In this document: piece by piece, positions 34,472 through 44,646 of the stretch
How the letters are laid out: each line of letters opens with the position of its first letter
Position numbering within the stretch: position 1 is the first letter of the stretch
Assembly: GCF_020092905.1 (NCBI RefSeq)
Contig: NZ_JAGSGB010000001.1
Span: forward strand, 992,001-1,056,000
Reading direction: 5' to 3'
Source: Pacificimonas aurantium
Lineage (GTDB): Bacteria > Pseudomonadota > Alphaproteobacteria > Sphingomonadales > Sphingomonadaceae
DNA length: 64,000 bases
Program-made: the position numbers and the translations under genes
Notes under the pieces: generated by a model
Databases searched by the model: none
What the model saw: the letters and a program-made list of their open reading frames with translations, nothing else
What the model was told of the DNA's origin: nothing

Positions 34472-35056
34472 ATGCGTTCGCTGCCCCTTATTCTCTGCGC
34501 TGCCCTCGCAGCCTGTTCGACCTACGATCCCGGCATCGACGTGACGCGGTTCCATCTGGAGCAGCCGGTGGCGCGCGGCGCGGTTTTCCTGGAGCCGGCC
34601 ATGCCGGACCAGGCGGGCACGTTGGAATTCCGCACCTATGCTGACATCGTCGCGGCAGAACTGCGCGAGACGGGCTTCACCATCGTCGACGACAGGGACG
34701 ATGCAGAGCTGCTGGGCGTCGTCGACGTGGCGCAGGCGAGCCGGGAGGCGCTGGCGCAGCGTTCGCCCGTCAGCATCGGCGTTGGCGGCGGAACCGGCGG
34801 GGGCAATGTCGGCGTAGGCGTCGGCACGACGTTCGGCCTGGGCGGCGGCAAGTCCGGCGAGATCGTCGAAACGCTGCTGGCCCTGCGGCTGACGCGCATG
34901 AGCGACGAAAGCGTTATCTGGGAAGGCCGGGCGACCACCGAAGCCGAAAGCGGCGCCGACCGCGCCAGTGCCGTGGCGGCGCTGCCTGCCCTGGCAGACG
35001 CCCTGCTGCGCGACTATCCGGGCATGTCCGGCGAAACCGTCACCTACGACGAGTAG
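34472..35056 (+). CDS. DUF4136-like outer-membrane lipoprotein
   Basis: 194 aa. The lipobox signal MRSLPLILCAALAACSTYDPG has Cys15. The body (TYADIVAAELRETGFTIVDD, VGVGTTFGLGGGKSGEIVETLLALRLTR, VIWEGRATTEAES) fits DUF4136-type lipoproteins. A glycine-rich loop around residues 105-130 is notable. Function unknown. GGGAGAG ribosome site. Divergent from galE and convergent with DUF502. Confidence 0.8.
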   Translation: MRSLPLILCAALAACSTYDPGIDVTRFHLEQPVARGAVFLEPAMPDQAGTLEFRTYADIVAAELRETGFTIVDDRDDAELLGVVDVAQASREALAQRSPVSIGVGGGTGGGNVGVGVGTTFGLGGGKSGEIVETLLALRLTRMSDESVIWEGRATTEAESGADRASAVAALPALADALLRDYPGMSGETVTYDE

Positions 35057-35097
35057 CGTCGTACCCGACTGCGCGGCGCGGAAGCGCGCGGCGCCGC

Positions 35098-35886
35098 TTA
35101 TGACGGGCCCGCCTGGGTGTTGGGGCCCGAGCCGGTACCCGGTTCGGCCTGACTGCGCCGGACGATATCCTCTGCCTTTTCCGGCGGCGCGAGCTGCATC
35201 GACGACAGCCCCTCGGGCACGACCGTACCGAGGGAAATATAGTAGGACAGGAGGTCGTCGACGCCGATGCCGTCGATGCGCACGACGCTTTCCGGCGGGA
35301 CCAGAATAAGCGCACCCGTCATCGGAAGCGGCGCCGAGGGCATGTAGACGAGCATGCGCGGCTCTCCCGCGACTTCGACAGGGGTGTTCGACGCAAGAAG
35401 GGCGAGCACGTCGACCCCGTCCTTGCCGCCGAAGCGGCAGGAAATCGGGCGCATCGAGGCTAGTTCGCTTTCCTCGCGCATGCCGAACATGCGGGTAAGC
35501 TGCGAGATCGGCCGGTAGATGCTGCCGATAATGGGGATGCGGCTGACCCATGATTCGATCCGATCCTGAACCGAGCGCTGCGCCTCCCTCTGGAAGATCC
35601 GGCCGACGAACCAGATCCCGGCGACGACCAGCGCCAGCATGATCCACACACCAAGGACATTGTCGCCGAACAGCAGCGACGACGATCCGAAAATGGCCGA
35701 CCCGAGGATGGTGTCCTCGCCGAACAGGCCCGCCACCTGACGCACCACCCAGTCGAGCACCATCAGGGTGATGATTATGGGCAGGAGGAAGAGCAGGCCG
35801 GTCAGGAAGGTTCCGACATGGCGGTCGAGCGAGTTTCGCCACGGCGCCCGGCGGGGCGGCTTCAGGGGGTCGCGGAACTTGTTCAT
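35098..35886 (-). CDS. DUF502 family membrane protein
   Basis: 262 aa with two N-terminal membrane segments (FLTGLLFLLPIIITLMVLDWVV and VLGVWIMLALVVAGIWFVGRIF). The family signature is IPIIGSIYRPISQL, and a soluble C-terminal part contains PMTGALILVPPESV. Function unknown. Its ATG overlaps the leuB stop (TGATG), so it is coupled to leuB. The frame is open far upstream through leuB antisense-like codons, which were ignored. Confidence 0.88.
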   Translation of the reverse strand: MNKFRDPLKPPRRAPWRNSLDRHVGTFLTGLLFLLPIIITLMVLDWVVRQVAGLFGEDTILGSAIFGSSSLLFGDNVLGVWIMLALVVAGIWFVGRIFQREAQRSVQDRIESWVSRIPIIGSIYRPISQLTRMFGMREESELASMRPISCRFGGKDGVDVLALLASNTPVEVAGEPRMLVYMPSAPLPMTGALILVPPESVVRIDGIGVDDLLSYYISLGTVVPEGLSSMQLAPPEKAEDIVRRSQAEPGTGSGPNTQAGPS

Positions 35887-36941
35887 CAGAGGGACTGAAC
35901 GATTGCAGACCCCATCTGCTCCGTCGTCGCCTCGCCGCCGATGTCGCGTGTGCGGGTGCCACCTTCGATGGCTGCCTCGACCGCGCGTTCGATCCGCCCG
36001 GCCGCGCGTTCGTCGCCGAAAGAGTGGCGTACCGCCATGGCGAGGCTGAGAATGGCGGCGGCCGGATTGGCAAGTCCCTGTCCGGCAATATCGGGTGCGG
36101 AGCCATGAATGGGTTCGTACAGGCCCGGTTTGCCGGGCTCGCCGAGCGCGGCGGAGGGCAGGAGGCCAAGAGACCCGGTCAGCATCGCCGCCTCGTCCGA
36201 GAGCATGTCGCCGAACAGGTTGTCGGTCAGGATGGTGTCGAACTGCTTGGGGTTCTTCACCAGCTGCATCGCGCAATTGTCGGCGAGCATGTGCGAAAGC
36301 TCGATGTCGGGATACTCCTGATCGCGCAGGCGCTGTACCTCCTCGCGCCAGAGCAGGCCCGCCTCCATCACGTTCGACTTCTCGACCGAGCACACCCGTC
36401 CCGACCGGCCCTTGGCCAGGTCGAAGGCGGCGCGGGCAACGCGCCGAATCTCGGACGTGGTATATTGATGGGTATTGAGACCGCGGCGCTCTCCGTCGGG
36501 CAACTCCTCGATCCCGCGGGGCTTTCCGAAATAGACGCCGCCGACCAGTTCGCGCACGAACATGATGTCGAGTCCCTCGACCAGCTCGCGCTTCAGGCTG
36601 GAGGCGTCGGCAAGCGCCGAGAAGCAGCGCGCGGGACGCAGGTTCGCATAGACGTTCATGGCCTCGCGCAGGCGCAGAAGTCCGGCCTCGGGGCGTTTGT
36701 CATAGGGCTGGTTTGCCCATTTCGGTCCGCCGACCGCGCCCATCAGGACGGCGTCCGCAGCGAGCGCCCGGGCGACCGTCTCGTCCGACACGGGTACACC
36801 CTCCGCATCGATCGCAGCGCCGCCGAACAGGGCTTCGCCGGTCTCGATGTCGAGGTCGAGCGCGTCCAGGACCCGGCGCACCTGCCCGGTCACTTCCGGG
36901 CCGATGCCGTCGCCGGGGAGGAGGAGCAGTTGTTTCGTCAT
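35886..36941 (-). CDS. leuB: 3-isopropylmalate dehydrogenase
   Basis: NAD-dependent oxidative decarboxylation in leucine synthesis. 351 aa. [86 protein letters not shown] and the C-terminal [18 protein letters not shown] are all present. It lies 217 bp downstream of leuD; that gap has no recognised gene. Confidence 0.97.
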   Translation of the reverse strand: MTKQLLLLPGDGIGPEVTGQVRRVLDALDLDIETGEALFGGAAIDAEGVPVSDETVARALAADAVLMGAVGGPKWANQPYDKRPEAGLLRLREAMNVYANLRPARCFSALADASSLKRELVEGLDIMFVRELVGGVYFGKPRGIEELPDGERRGLNTHQYTTSEIRRVARAAFDLAKGRSGRVCSVEKSNVMEAGLLWREEVQRLRDQEYPDIELSHMLADNCAMQLVKNPKQFDTILTDNLFGDMLSDEAAMLTGSLGLLPSAALGEPGKPGLYEPIHGSAPDIAGQGLANPAAAILSLAMAVRHSFGDERAAGRIERAVEAAIEGGTRTRDIGGEATTEQMGSAIVQSL

Positions 36942-37158
36942 GGGACAGTTTCCAGGCTGTAGGTCACAGTAGGTCACACCTCAGCGCGCGTGGGCGCGCG
37001 GGCAGGTGCGCGTGAAAGGGTAAATCCAATCCCGCAAGGGCAGTTTCCGGCCTCTATGCGCTGTCCGATCCTATTTCGGAAGGCACAAGCCCGATCATCC
37101 ACGCATCAGGCGCTGCGCCGAGACGCAAGGGAAGGCCGCCGGTTGCACATCCGGCGGG

Positions 37159-37749
37159 TCAGGTTACCGGGTCCAGAAAGGGCATGTCGGCGGACCGGCG
37201 CTGCTCGAACGCGTCGATGTCGCCGGCAAGCTGCTCGGTCAGGCCGATCTCGTCGAGGCCGTTCATCAGGCAGTGCTTGCGAAAGGGGTCGATGTCGAAT
37301 TCGAACCGGTCCTGAAACGGCGTGGTCACCACCTGATTTTCGAGGTCGATGGTGATTTCGTCGGTCTTGGCGACCTCCATCAGCCGGTCGACCTGCTCCT
37401 GTGGCAGCTCGACGAGCAGCATGCCGTTCTTGAAGGCGTTGCCGGAGAAGATATCGGCGAAGCTGGGCGCGATGACGCAGCGGAAGCCCATATCGGCAAG
37501 TGCCCAAGGGGCGTGCTCGCGGCTCGAGCCGCAGCCGAAATTGTCGCCCGCGATCAGGATGGGCGCCCCGGCATTGCGCTGCGTGTCGAAGATGTTGTCC
37601 GGGTCCTGGCGGATCGAATCGAAGGCGCCCATGCCGAGCCCGGTACGCGTCACCGATTTCAGATATTTCGCCGGAATGATGATGTCGGTGTCGACATTCT
37701 CCTGGCCGAACGGGACGGCGATGCCGGTGAGGGTGTCAAAGGGGGTCAT
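37159..37749 (-). CDS. leuD: 3-isopropylmalate dehydratase small subunit
   Basis: 196 aa swivel-domain subunit that pairs with Leu[52 protein letters not shown] and NGMLLVEL are hallmarks. Separated from leuC by 154 bp containing repeats. Confidence 0.97.
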   Translation of the reverse strand: MTPFDTLTGIAVPFGQENVDTDIIIPAKYLKSVTRTGLGMGAFDSIRQDPDNIFDTQRNAGAPILIAGDNFGCGSSREHAPWALADMGFRCVIAPSFADIFSGNAFKNGMLLVELPQEQVDRLMEVAKTDEITIDLENQVVTTPFQDRFEFDIDPFRKHCLMNGLDEIGLTEQLAGDIDAFEQRRSADMPFLDPVT

Positions 37750-37810
37750 GATATCCGTACCTTCAAAGGGGTGCCGGGCAGCGCCGGCGGTCGGCGGGGT
37801 CTTTCACCCT

Positions 37811-37873
37811 CCCCCGGCCCCTCCCTGAGAGGGAGGGGAGAGGTTCGGGCTTTCCCCGCTCCTTCCTTCGCGG
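37811..37873. repeat. GC-rich intergenic palindromes between leuC and leuD
   Basis: CCCCTCCCT (37818-37826)-GAG-AGGGAGGGG (37830-37838) is a perfect 9-bp hairpin. A CCCCGC...GCGGGG hairpin follows at about 37854-37875. CTCCCTC-type palindromes of this kind are frequent mobile-looking intergenic repeats in alphaproteobacteria. They could modulate leuC versus leuD mRNA stability. Confidence 0.6.
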
Positions 37874-37903
37874 GGAGTTGAGGGGGTTCCGCCTGTCTGC
37901 CAA

Positions 37904-39316
37904 TCACCGCATCAGCTCGCGGACATCGGTGATGCGGCCGGTGACCGCGGCGGCGGCCGCCATGGCCGGGGACATGAGATGCGTGCGGGCCCCAGGGCCC
38001 TGCCGGCCGACGAAATTGCGGTTGGATGTGGAAGCGCAGCGCTCCCCCGGCGGGACCTTGTCCGGGTTCATGGCTAGGCAGGCCGAGCAGCCCGGATCGC
38101 GCCACTCGAAGCCGGCATCGGTAAAGATGCGGTCGAGACCTTCGGATTCGGCCTCTGCCTTCACACGGCCCGAGCCTGGAACGACCATGACCCGCACGCC
38201 CTGCGGCGCGCGGCGGCCCTTCGCGACGGCGGCGGCGGCGCGCAGGTCCTCGATACGCGCATTGGTGCAGGAGCCGATGAAGACATTTTCCACGGGGATT
38301 TCGCTGAGCGGCGTGCCGGGCGTCAGGCCCATATAGTCGAGGCTCTTTGCCGCGGCGGCGCGTTTCGATTCCTCGGCGAAGGAGGAGGGGTCCGGAACGC
38401 TGCCCGTAATCGGCAGCACATCCTCGGGGCTCGTGCCCCAGCTGACCTGCGGCGCGATGTCGGCCGCGTCGAGAAAGACCTCGCGGTCGAAGGCAGCTCC
38501 CTCGTCGGTCGGGAGGGTGCGCCAATAGGCGACCGCCCGGTCGAACTCCTCACCCTTCGGTGCACGGTCGCGGCCCTTCACATAGGTGAAGGTCGTCTCG
38601 TCGGGCGCCACCAGCCCGGCGCGTGCACCGCCCTCGATGGCCATGTTGCAGAGGGTCATGCGCCCCTCCATCGAGAGCGCGCGAATGGCCGACCCGCGAT
38701 ATTCGATAACATGGCCGGTGCCGCCGCCCGCGCCGGTCTTGCCGATGATCGCGAGCGTGATGTCCTTCGCGCTGACGCCGAAGCCCAGTTCGCCCTCGAC
38801 GGTGACGGCCATGGTCCTCGAGGGTTTGAGAAGGAGGGTCTGGGTCGCCAGCACATGTTCGACTTCACTGGTGCCGATGCCGAAGGCGAGCGAGCCGAAC
38901 GCGCCGTGAGTCGCGGTGTGCGAGTCGCCGCAGACGATGGTGAGGCCGGGGAGGGTAAAGCCCTGCTCCGGGCCGATGATGTGGACGATGCCCTGATCGC
39001 GGCTCGTCATCTCGATATGTTCGATGCCGAAGGCGGTGCAGTTCTCTTTGAGGAGCGCGACCTGCTTTGCGGAGGCGGGGTCCTCGATGGGGTCGCCGCG
39101 CCCCTCGGTCGGGACATTATGGTCGGGGACGGCGAGCGTGAGGTCGGGGCGGCGCACCGGCCGGCCGGCCAGACGCAGACCCTCGAACGCCTGCGGGGTC
39201 GTTACCTCGTGAATGAGGTGGCGGTCGATGTAGATGAGGCAGGTGCCGTCATCCCGCCGGCTGACGGTGTGGGCATCCCAGATCTTCTCGTAGAGCGTGC
39301 GCGGTTTCGTGGCCAT
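37904..39316 (-). CDS. leuC: 3-isopropylmalate dehydratase large subunit
   Basis: 470 aa aconitase-family subunit with a 4Fe-4S cluster. [52 protein letters not shown], the cluster cysteine in [13 protein letters not shown] and the CxxC in [13 protein letters not shown] are visible. First gene of the leuC-leuD-leuB-DUF502 set. TTGACC lies upstream as a possible -35. Confidence 0.97.
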   Translation of the reverse strand: MATKPRTLYEKIWDAHTVSRRDDGTCLIYIDRHLIHEVTTPQAFEGLRLAGRPVRRPDLTLAVPDHNVPTEGRGDPIEDPASAKQVALLKENCTAFGIEHIEMTSRDQGIVHIIGPEQGFTLPGLTIVCGDSHTATHGAFGSLAFGIGTSEVEHVLATQTLLLKPSRTMAVTVEGELGFGVSAKDITLAIIGKTGAGGGTGHVIEYRGSAIRALSMEGRMTLCNMAIEGGARAGLVAPDETTFTYVKGRDRAPKGEEFDRAVAYWRTLPTDEGAAFDREVFLDAADIAPQVSWGTSPEDVLPITGSVPDPSSFAEESKRAAAAKSLDYMGLTPGTPLSEIPVENVFIGSCTNARIEDLRAAAAVAKGRRAPQGVRVMVVPGSGRVKAEAESEGLDRIFTDAGFEWRDPGCSACLAMNPDKVPPGERCASTSNRNFVGRQGPGARTHLMSPAMAAAAAVTGRITDVRELMR

Positions 39317-39391
39317 GCGCGCTCGGTAGAGCGGCGGCGCCCCCACGGTCAAGAAACTGCGCGTGGGGAACGCCCAAGCCGGATTTTCAGA

Positions 39392-40573
39392 TCAGAGGCC
39401 CATGACCTTCGCAAGGATGTTGCGCTGGATCTCGTTCGAGCCCGCATAGATCGATTCGGCGCGGCCGTTGAAATAGCTGGGCGCGGCGAGCGCGGCGCGG
39501 TCCGGGCCGACGATGCCGCGGTTGTCGCCCGGACGGTCGACCTGCGGCTGGTAGATCGCCGCCCAGGGGCCGGCGATGTCGACGGCAAGCTTCTGCATGG
39601 TCTGGCCCATCTCGGTGCCGAGCACTTTCAGCATCGAGGCCATGGGGCCGGGAGAGCCGCCCTTCGCCGCCTCGGCAAGAAGACGCTGCTCGGTCGTCTC
39701 TATGGCGGAAAGGTCGGCGGCAAGTTCGGCGAAGCGGCGGCGGATGGACGGGTCGTCGAAAATGCCCGCCTCCCGCGCGTCGTCGGCCAGCAGGCCGAGC
39801 TTCACCTTGAGGCCGGGCGCGTAGCTGGAGGATCGTTCGAATTCGAGCAGATATTTGGCAACCGTCCAGCCGTCATTCTCCTCGCCGAGAATGCCCGTCT
39901 TCGGGACGCGCGCGTCGGTGAAGAAGACCTCGTTCACCTCATGGTCGCCGGAAATGAACTCGATCGGGCGAACCTCGACGCCCGGCGTGTCCATGTCGAG
40001 GAGGAGGAAGGTGATCCCCTCCTGCTTCTTGCCCGACGTGTCGGTGCGGACGAGCGCGAACATGCGGTTCGCGAGATGCGCGTGCGTGGTCCAGATCTTC
40101 GACCCGTTGAGGATGTAATGGTCGCCGTCGTCCTTCGCGCGCATGGCGAGCGAGGCGAGGTCGGAGCCGGACCCGGGCTCCGAATAGCCCTGGCACCAAT
40201 AGTCCTCGCCCGACAGGATGCGCGGCAGGTAGAAGTCCTTCTGCTGGTCGGTGCCGAACTTCTGGATGACGTGTGCGACCATGCCGAGGCCCATCGGCGC
40301 AAGGTTCGGCGCGCCCGCGCGGGCAGTCTCCGCAGCCCAGATATAGCGCTGCGTCAGGTCCCAGCCGGTGCCGCCATATTGCTTTGGCCAGCCGGGGGCG
40401 ACCCATCCCTTTTCGTTGAGGATCGCCTGCCAGCGGAGGTTGTGATCCTTATGCGTGTAGACGCTGGTCTGACGCTGGCCGACTTCCTTCAGGTCGTCGG
40501 TCAGATTGTCCGCCAGCCAGGCGCGCACCTCCTCGCGAAAGTCGCGGTGTTCGGGGGATAATTCGAAATCCAT
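39392..40573 (-). CDS. Acyl-CoA dehydrogenase
   Basis: 393-aa FAD enzyme. Catalytic-region motifs: WCQGYSEPGSGSDLASL, NGSKIWTTHAHLANRMF and the C-terminal AESIYAGSNEIQRNILAKVMGL. The last is typical of FadE-type and pimeloyl-CoA-dehydrogenase-like enzymes. It lies 37 nt downstream of the acyl-CoA synthetase gene in the same direction, so substrate activation and the first oxidation are probably coupled. Substrate unknown. Confidence 0.92.
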   Translation of the reverse strand: MDFELSPEHRDFREEVRAWLADNLTDDLKEVGQRQTSVYTHKDHNLRWQAILNEKGWVAPGWPKQYGGTGWDLTQRYIWAAETARAGAPNLAPMGLGMVAHVIQKFGTDQQKDFYLPRILSGEDYWCQGYSEPGSGSDLASLAMRAKDDGDHYILNGSKIWTTHAHLANRMFALVRTDTSGKKQEGITFLLLDMDTPGVEVRPIEFISGDHEVNEVFFTDARVPKTGILGEENDGWTVAKYLLEFERSSSYAPGLKVKLGLLADDAREAGIFDDPSIRRRFAELAADLSAIETTEQRLLAEAAKGGSPGPMASMLKVLGTEMGQTMQKLAVDIAGPWAAIYQPQVDRPGDNRGIVGPDRAALAAPSYFNGRAESIYAGSNEIQRNILAKVMGL

Positions 40574-40610
40574 GGTCTGTCTCCGCCCCGCTTCCGGGGA
40601 AAGGGGCCTG

Positions 40611-42203
40611 TCAGTTCACCTGGCGATCGCGCCCGGCCCAATAGGGTTCGCGCAGTTCGCGGCGGAGGATCTTGCCGGACGGATTGCGCGGCAGCTCCTC
40701 GATGAAGTCGACGCTTTTCGGCGCCTTGAAATGGGCGATGCGCGTCTTGGCGAACTCGATGATGTCCGACGGATCGGGCGAGGTGCCGGGCTTCGGCACG
40801 ACCATCGCCTTCACGGCTTCGCCCCAGCGGTCGTCGGGAACGCCGATCACGGCCACCTCGGCCACGTCGGGATGGCCGTAGATCGCGCTTTCGACTTCGG
40901 CCGGATAGACATTCTCGGCGCCCGAGACGATCATGTCCTTCACCCGGTCCTGGATGTAGAGATAGCCGTCCTCGTCGAGGTAGCCGGCATCGCCCGTTTT
41001 CAGCCAGCCATCGTCGGTATGGGCCTCCTTCGAGGCCTCCGGCAGATTCCAGTAGCCGAGCATGTTGTGATTGGAGCGGGTCTCGACCTCGCCGATCTCG
41101 CCGGGATCGGCGAGCGTGCCGTCCGACCGGCGGACACGCAGCTCGACATGGGGAAAGGGCTTGCCGGCGCCGCGCATGCGCTGGTTGCCGGCAGGATCGT
41201 GATCCTCTGGCGGCAGGTAGACGATGGTGCCGGTCGTTTCGGTCATGCCATATTGCTGGCAGAAGCCGCACTGGAAGACGTCCATCGCCTCTCGCAGCAG
41301 GTCGAGGGGGATGGGGCTGGCACCGTAGAGGATGTATTTCAGGCGCGAGAAGTCGACCTCGCGGACGTTGGGCTGGCGCAGCACGATCTGGATCGCGGCG
41401 GGCACCATGAACAGCTTCGAAATGCCGTCCTTCACGAAATAGTCGAGCACCTGCGTAGGGTCGAACTCGCGCGCGATGACGTTGAGCGCACCGGCATAGT
41501 AGCCTTGATAGCCCCAGCCCGTGCCGCCGATATGGGCGACCGGCATGGCGACCAGCGAGACGTCGTCGGGCGTCCACTCGTTCCAGTCCTCGGGGTCCTT
41601 CTGCATCTCGACGCGCGCGCCTGCGAGGTTGAGATGCGTCAGCTGCGCGCCCTTGGGGTTGCCCGTCGTTCCCGAGGTGTAGAGCTGCAGCGCGGGATCG
41701 AGGTCGGACAGTTCGACCTGCGGATCGTCGGCGGGATGCGACCCGTACCAGTCGGCAAAGGCCGGCCAGTCACCCGACGGCGCCTCCATCGCCACGACCC
41801 GCTTCAGCTGCGGCAGTGCATCGACGATCTTTGCGGCGCATTCGGTGCATTCGGGGCCGACGAAGAGCAGCTGGGCGCCGCAATCGCCGACGATATATTG
41901 CACCTCCGGCGGAGCCAGGCGCCAGCCGACCGGGATGATGACCACCCCGGCCTTCGCGCAGCCGAAGAAGAGTTCGAAATATTCATCCGAATTCTTGCCG
42001 AGATAGGCGACCCGGTCGCCCTTTGTGAGCCCCGCGGCGGCGAGGGCCTGCGCGATGCGGCTGGCGCGCTGGTCGAGCTCGCCATAGGTCGTCTCGCGCC
42101 CCTCGAACCGCGCGGCCAGATGACCGGGCCGATATTTCGCATGGAAACGGGTGACGTCCGCGATCGTGCGGATTTCTTCATGTGGCTCTGGAATGTCGGC
42201 CAT
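40611..42203 (-). CDS. Acyl-CoA synthetase (AMP-binding)
   Basis: 530 aa ANL-family ligase forming acyl-AMP and then acyl-CoA. P-loop-like LQLYTSGTTGNPKGAQ, A5 motif QYGMTETTGT, A7/A8 LKTGDAGYLDEDGYLYIQDRVKDMI, and the catalytic Lys region near the C-terminus (NPSGKILRR). Probably medium/long-chain or aromatic acid specific. ATG 42203 has GGGGAG upstream. A TetR-type palindrome overlaps its promoter area. Confidence 0.93.
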   Translation of the reverse strand: MADIPEPHEEIRTIADVTRFHAKYRPGHLAARFEGRETTYGELDQRASRIAQALAAAGLTKGDRVAYLGKNSDEYFELFFGCAKAGVVIIPVGWRLAPPEVQYIVGDCGAQLLFVGPECTECAAKIVDALPQLKRVVAMEAPSGDWPAFADWYGSHPADDPQVELSDLDPALQLYTSGTTGNPKGAQLTHLNLAGARVEMQKDPEDWNEWTPDDVSLVAMPVAHIGGTGWGYQGYYAGALNVIAREFDPTQVLDYFVKDGISKLFMVPAAIQIVLRQPNVREVDFSRLKYILYGASPIPLDLLREAMDVFQCGFCQQYGMTETTGTIVYLPPEDHDPAGNQRMRGAGKPFPHVELRVRRSDGTLADPGEIGEVETRSNHNMLGYWNLPEASKEAHTDDGWLKTGDAGYLDEDGYLYIQDRVKDMIVSGAENVYPAEVESAIYGHPDVAEVAVIGVPDDRWGEAVKAMVVPKPGTSPDPSDIIEFAKTRIAHFKAPKSVDFIEELPRNPSGKILRRELREPYWAGRDRQVN

Positions 42204-42219
42204 TTTGCTCCCCAAGAAC

Positions 42220-42233
42220 TAACAGCGGTGTTA
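42220..42233. promoter_or_regulatory. Perfect palindrome, probable TetR-family operator
   Basis: TAACA-GCGG-TGTTA, 17 bp upstream of the acyl-CoA synthetase start; a TTGACG element lies further upstream on the minus strand as a possible -35. The shape and place suit a repressor site for fatty-acid genes. No regulator gene is adjacent. Confidence 0.45.
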
Positions 42234-42277
42234 ATTCATTGCGGGAAGCCTGCCGTCAACAGGGGGGCGGTGAAAGC

Positions 42278-43309
42278 CTAGCAGCTTTCGCGGGCGGCGA
42301 CGGCTTCCTTCGGATTGTCGGAAAAGACGCCGTCCACACCCGCCGCGATGGCGGCGCAGATCTCGCCGGCCAGGTCGCCGATCTCGCGTCCGTCGCGCTC
42401 ACGGCGATATTCCGGCGGCAGGAAGACATTCTCGCGGCGGTACGTCCAGGGGTGAACGGCGAGTCCGGCGGCGTGGGCAGCGTCGATCAGGCCGGTGGGA
42501 GCCCCCTCGCGGATCACCAGTTCCTTGTTCGGGCCGAGGCCGGCCGCATATTCCGCGACGGCCAGCAGACCTTCCTGCGTCAGCATGTCGCCATAGGTGA
42601 TGCCGCTGGCATCGACGGGCCGGCTGCTGCGCGGGTCGCCGACCAGCTGGACGAGGCGCGCGCCGGTCATTGCGCGCAGGCGGCGCAGATTCTCAACTTC
42701 GAAGGACTGGATGAAGACGGGGGCGTCTGCATGCGACCACCCGGCCTGCTCAAGCGCGGCGATGAGGGGCTCTTCGAGCGGCAGGCCCACGGAGCGGAAA
42801 TAGCTGGGGTGCTTGGTCTCGGGATAGATGCCGACGCCGTGTTCCTTTGCGAGAGAGATCACTTCGGCAAGGGTGGGGACCTCGAACCTGCCATCGAAGG
42901 CGGTGCTGCGCAGCTGCGGCAGCCGTTCCTTCGCGCGCAGCGTCTTCAGTTCGGCAAGCGTGAAGTCCTCGGTGAACCAGCCCTGCACCATCTCTCCGTC
43001 GATGGTCTTCTCGGTACGGCGATCCGCGAATTCGGGATGCTCGGCGACATCGGTCGTGCCGGATATCTCGTTTTCGTGCCGCGCGACGAGGACGCCGTCC
43101 TTCGTACTGACCAGATCGGGCTCGATAAAATCCGCGCCCTGCCGGATCGCCAGCTCATAGGCCGCAAGCGTGTGCTCGGGCCGTTCGCCGCTCGCGCCGC
43201 GATGCGCGATGACGAGCACCTGGTCGGCCGGGGGTTGAGACATGCCGGTTTCGGGCGAGGTCATGCAGGCGGCAAGACCGAGAGCGAGGAGGATGACAAG
43301 ATGGCGCAT
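42278..43309 (-). CDS. Glycerophosphodiester phosphodiesterase lipoprotein
   Basis: 343 aa, GlpQ-like. Lipoprotein signal LVILLALGLAAC (Cys15), then the catalytic HRGASGERPEHTLAAYELAI (His/Glu), EPDLVSTKDGVLVARHE and a C-terminal VHPWTYRRENVFLPP. Hydrolyses glycerophosphodiesters to glycerol 3-phosphate plus alcohol, in the periplasm or outer membrane. Divergent from msrA. Confidence 0.92.
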   Translation of the reverse strand: MRHLVILLALGLAACMTSPETGMSQPPADQVLVIAHRGASGERPEHTLAAYELAIRQGADFIEPDLVSTKDGVLVARHENEISGTTDVAEHPEFADRRTEKTIDGEMVQGWFTEDFTLAELKTLRAKERLPQLRSTAFDGRFEVPTLAEVISLAKEHGVGIYPETKHPSYFRSVGLPLEEPLIAALEQAGWSHADAPVFIQSFEVENLRRLRAMTGARLVQLVGDPRSSRPVDASGITYGDMLTQEGLLAVAEYAAGLGPNKELVIREGAPTGLIDAAHAAGLAVHPWTYRRENVFLPPEYRRERDGREIGDLAGEICAAIAAGVDGVFSDNPKEAVAARESC

Positions 43310-43388
43310 GGAGGGGTCCCGGTTGAAGGCGCGGCAGCCGCGCACGATCTGAGGCGTTACAACCGCATGCATGTGAAGGGATTATGTC

Positions 43389-43967
43389 ATGGCCGACAAA
43401 GGCGCCGATCAAGGCAGCTCAGCACCCGCAACCGAAATCGCGATCCTGGCGGGAGGATGCTTCTGGTGCCTGGAAGCGGTCTATGACGACCTGAAGGGCG
43501 TCCGGCATGTCGAATCGGGCTATATCGGCGGCCATGTGGACAATCCCAGCTACCGCCAGGTCTGCGGCGGCGACACGGGCCATGCGGAGGCGGTGAAGGT
43601 GGAGTTCGATCCCGCCGAGCTGAGTTACGAGGAGATGCTCGACATCTTCTTTCACATTCACGACCCCACGACGAAGGACCGGCAGGGCAACGATGTCGGG
43701 CCGCAATATCGCAGCGCGATCTTTCCGCTGTCGGACGGCCAGCGCGCCGAAGCCGAAGCCGCGATCGAGCGAGCCGGGCGGCTGTGGTCCGATCCCGTCG
43801 TCACGACGATCGAGGAGGGCACATGGTGGCCGGGCGAGCGCGAGCATCAGGACTATTATGCGCGCACGGGCGATTCCACGCCCTACTGCAATTTCGTGGT
43901 CGGGCCGAAGGTGCGGAAGTTCCGCGAGGAATATCGCGACAAGCTGAAACCGGGCGTCGCAGCCTGA
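43389..43967 (+). CDS. msrA: Peptide methionine sulfoxide reductase MsrA
   Basis: Repairs methionine-S-sulfoxide. 192 aa. Catalytic Cys24 in GGCFWCLEA, YIGGHVDNPSYRQVCGGDTGHAEAV and DRQGNDVGPQYRS; the resolving Cys region is near TPYCNFVV. Cytosolic. The short N-terminal extension lacks a signal peptide. Confidence 0.96.
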   Translation: MADKGADQGSSAPATEIAILAGGCFWCLEAVYDDLKGVRHVESGYIGGHVDNPSYRQVCGGDTGHAEAVKVEFDPAELSYEEMLDIFFHIHDPTTKDRQGNDVGPQYRSAIFPLSDGQRAEAEAAIERAGRLWSDPVVTTIEEGTWWPGEREHQDYYARTGDSTPYCNFVVGPKVRKFREEYRDKLKPGVAA

Positions 43968-44028
43968 CGCGGCAGCCCAACCTTCCGGCGTGAGCGGCGG
44001 CTGCGCGCAGCGGCGCGGGACCACCTTC

Positions 44029-44556
44029 CTAGAGGTCGCGGCCCATGATGACGTCGTCATAGACATTTTCGCCGACCTGGAACTTGCGCGCGCCGATGAT
44101 GGCGAAGTCGTTCTTCTGGTAGAAACGGATGGCGCGGCCGTTGCGACCGTAGACGCCGAGGAGCAGCCGCCCGCAGCCCCACTCCCGCGCCTGCCGCAGG
44201 CTTGCCGCCATTAGCGAGCGGGCGACGCCCGTACCGTGGAAGCGCGACAGCACGTAGATGCGTTTCAGTTCGACGTCGCCCGCCTGCGCTTCGACGGTCG
44301 GCAGGTCGGGCGGCGAGAGCGCCGCATAGCCGATCGGCGCACCCTTCGGCAGTTCCGCAAGCCACAGGGCGTGGCCCTCGCCGGACAGCCGCGCCTCGTA
44401 ATCCGCCCGGCTGTGCTGCTCCAGACAGTGCTTGATCACGTCGCTGCCCGGCAGGACGTCTGCGAAACTTTCCAGGAAGGTGGCCTGGCCAATGAGGGAC
44501 AGGCGCGCGGCATCGCCGGACTGCGCCGGCCGCAAGGTAGCGTCGATCTCGTTCAT
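44029..44556 (-). CDS. GNAT family N-acetyltransferase
   Basis: 175 aa. The acetyl-CoA loop is RIYVLSRFHGTGVARSLMAASL, followed by LLLGVYGRNGRAIRFYQKNDFAIIG. Substrate not predictable. ATG 44556. Divergent from the stress-type small gene at 44647; converges with msrA. Confidence 0.85.
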   Translation of the reverse strand: MNEIDATLRPAQSGDAARLSLIGQATFLESFADVLPGSDVIKHCLEQHSRADYEARLSGEGHALWLAELPKGAPIGYAALSPPDLPTVEAQAGDVELKRIYVLSRFHGTGVARSLMAASLRQAREWGCGRLLLGVYGRNGRAIRFYQKNDFAIIGARKFQVGENVYDDVIMGRDL

Positions 44557-44594
44557 CGCGCCCGCCTGTAGCCGCACGCGCGGCCGGCGCGCAA

Positions 44595-44620
44595 GGAACG
44601 GAGGTCCCCGGCGGCTCGTT
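44595..44620 (+). promoter_or_regulatory. EcfG-type promoter (exact)
   Basis: GGAAC (44595-44599), 17-bp spacer, CGTT (44617-44620), 27 bp upstream of the ATG at 44647. An exact consensus match. Confidence 0.75.
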
Positions 44621-44646
44621 GGTCAGCCACGATAAAGGAGATTGAT

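Noticed and set aside
34394-36169. Minus-strand frame of about 590 codons through DUF502 and leuB
   Set aside because: Shadow in another frame of two recognised genes; Pro/Arg-rich nonsense.
40506-42281. Plus-strand frame of about 590 codons opposite the acyl-CoA synthetase
   Set aside because: Antisense shadow; no motif, no ribosome site.
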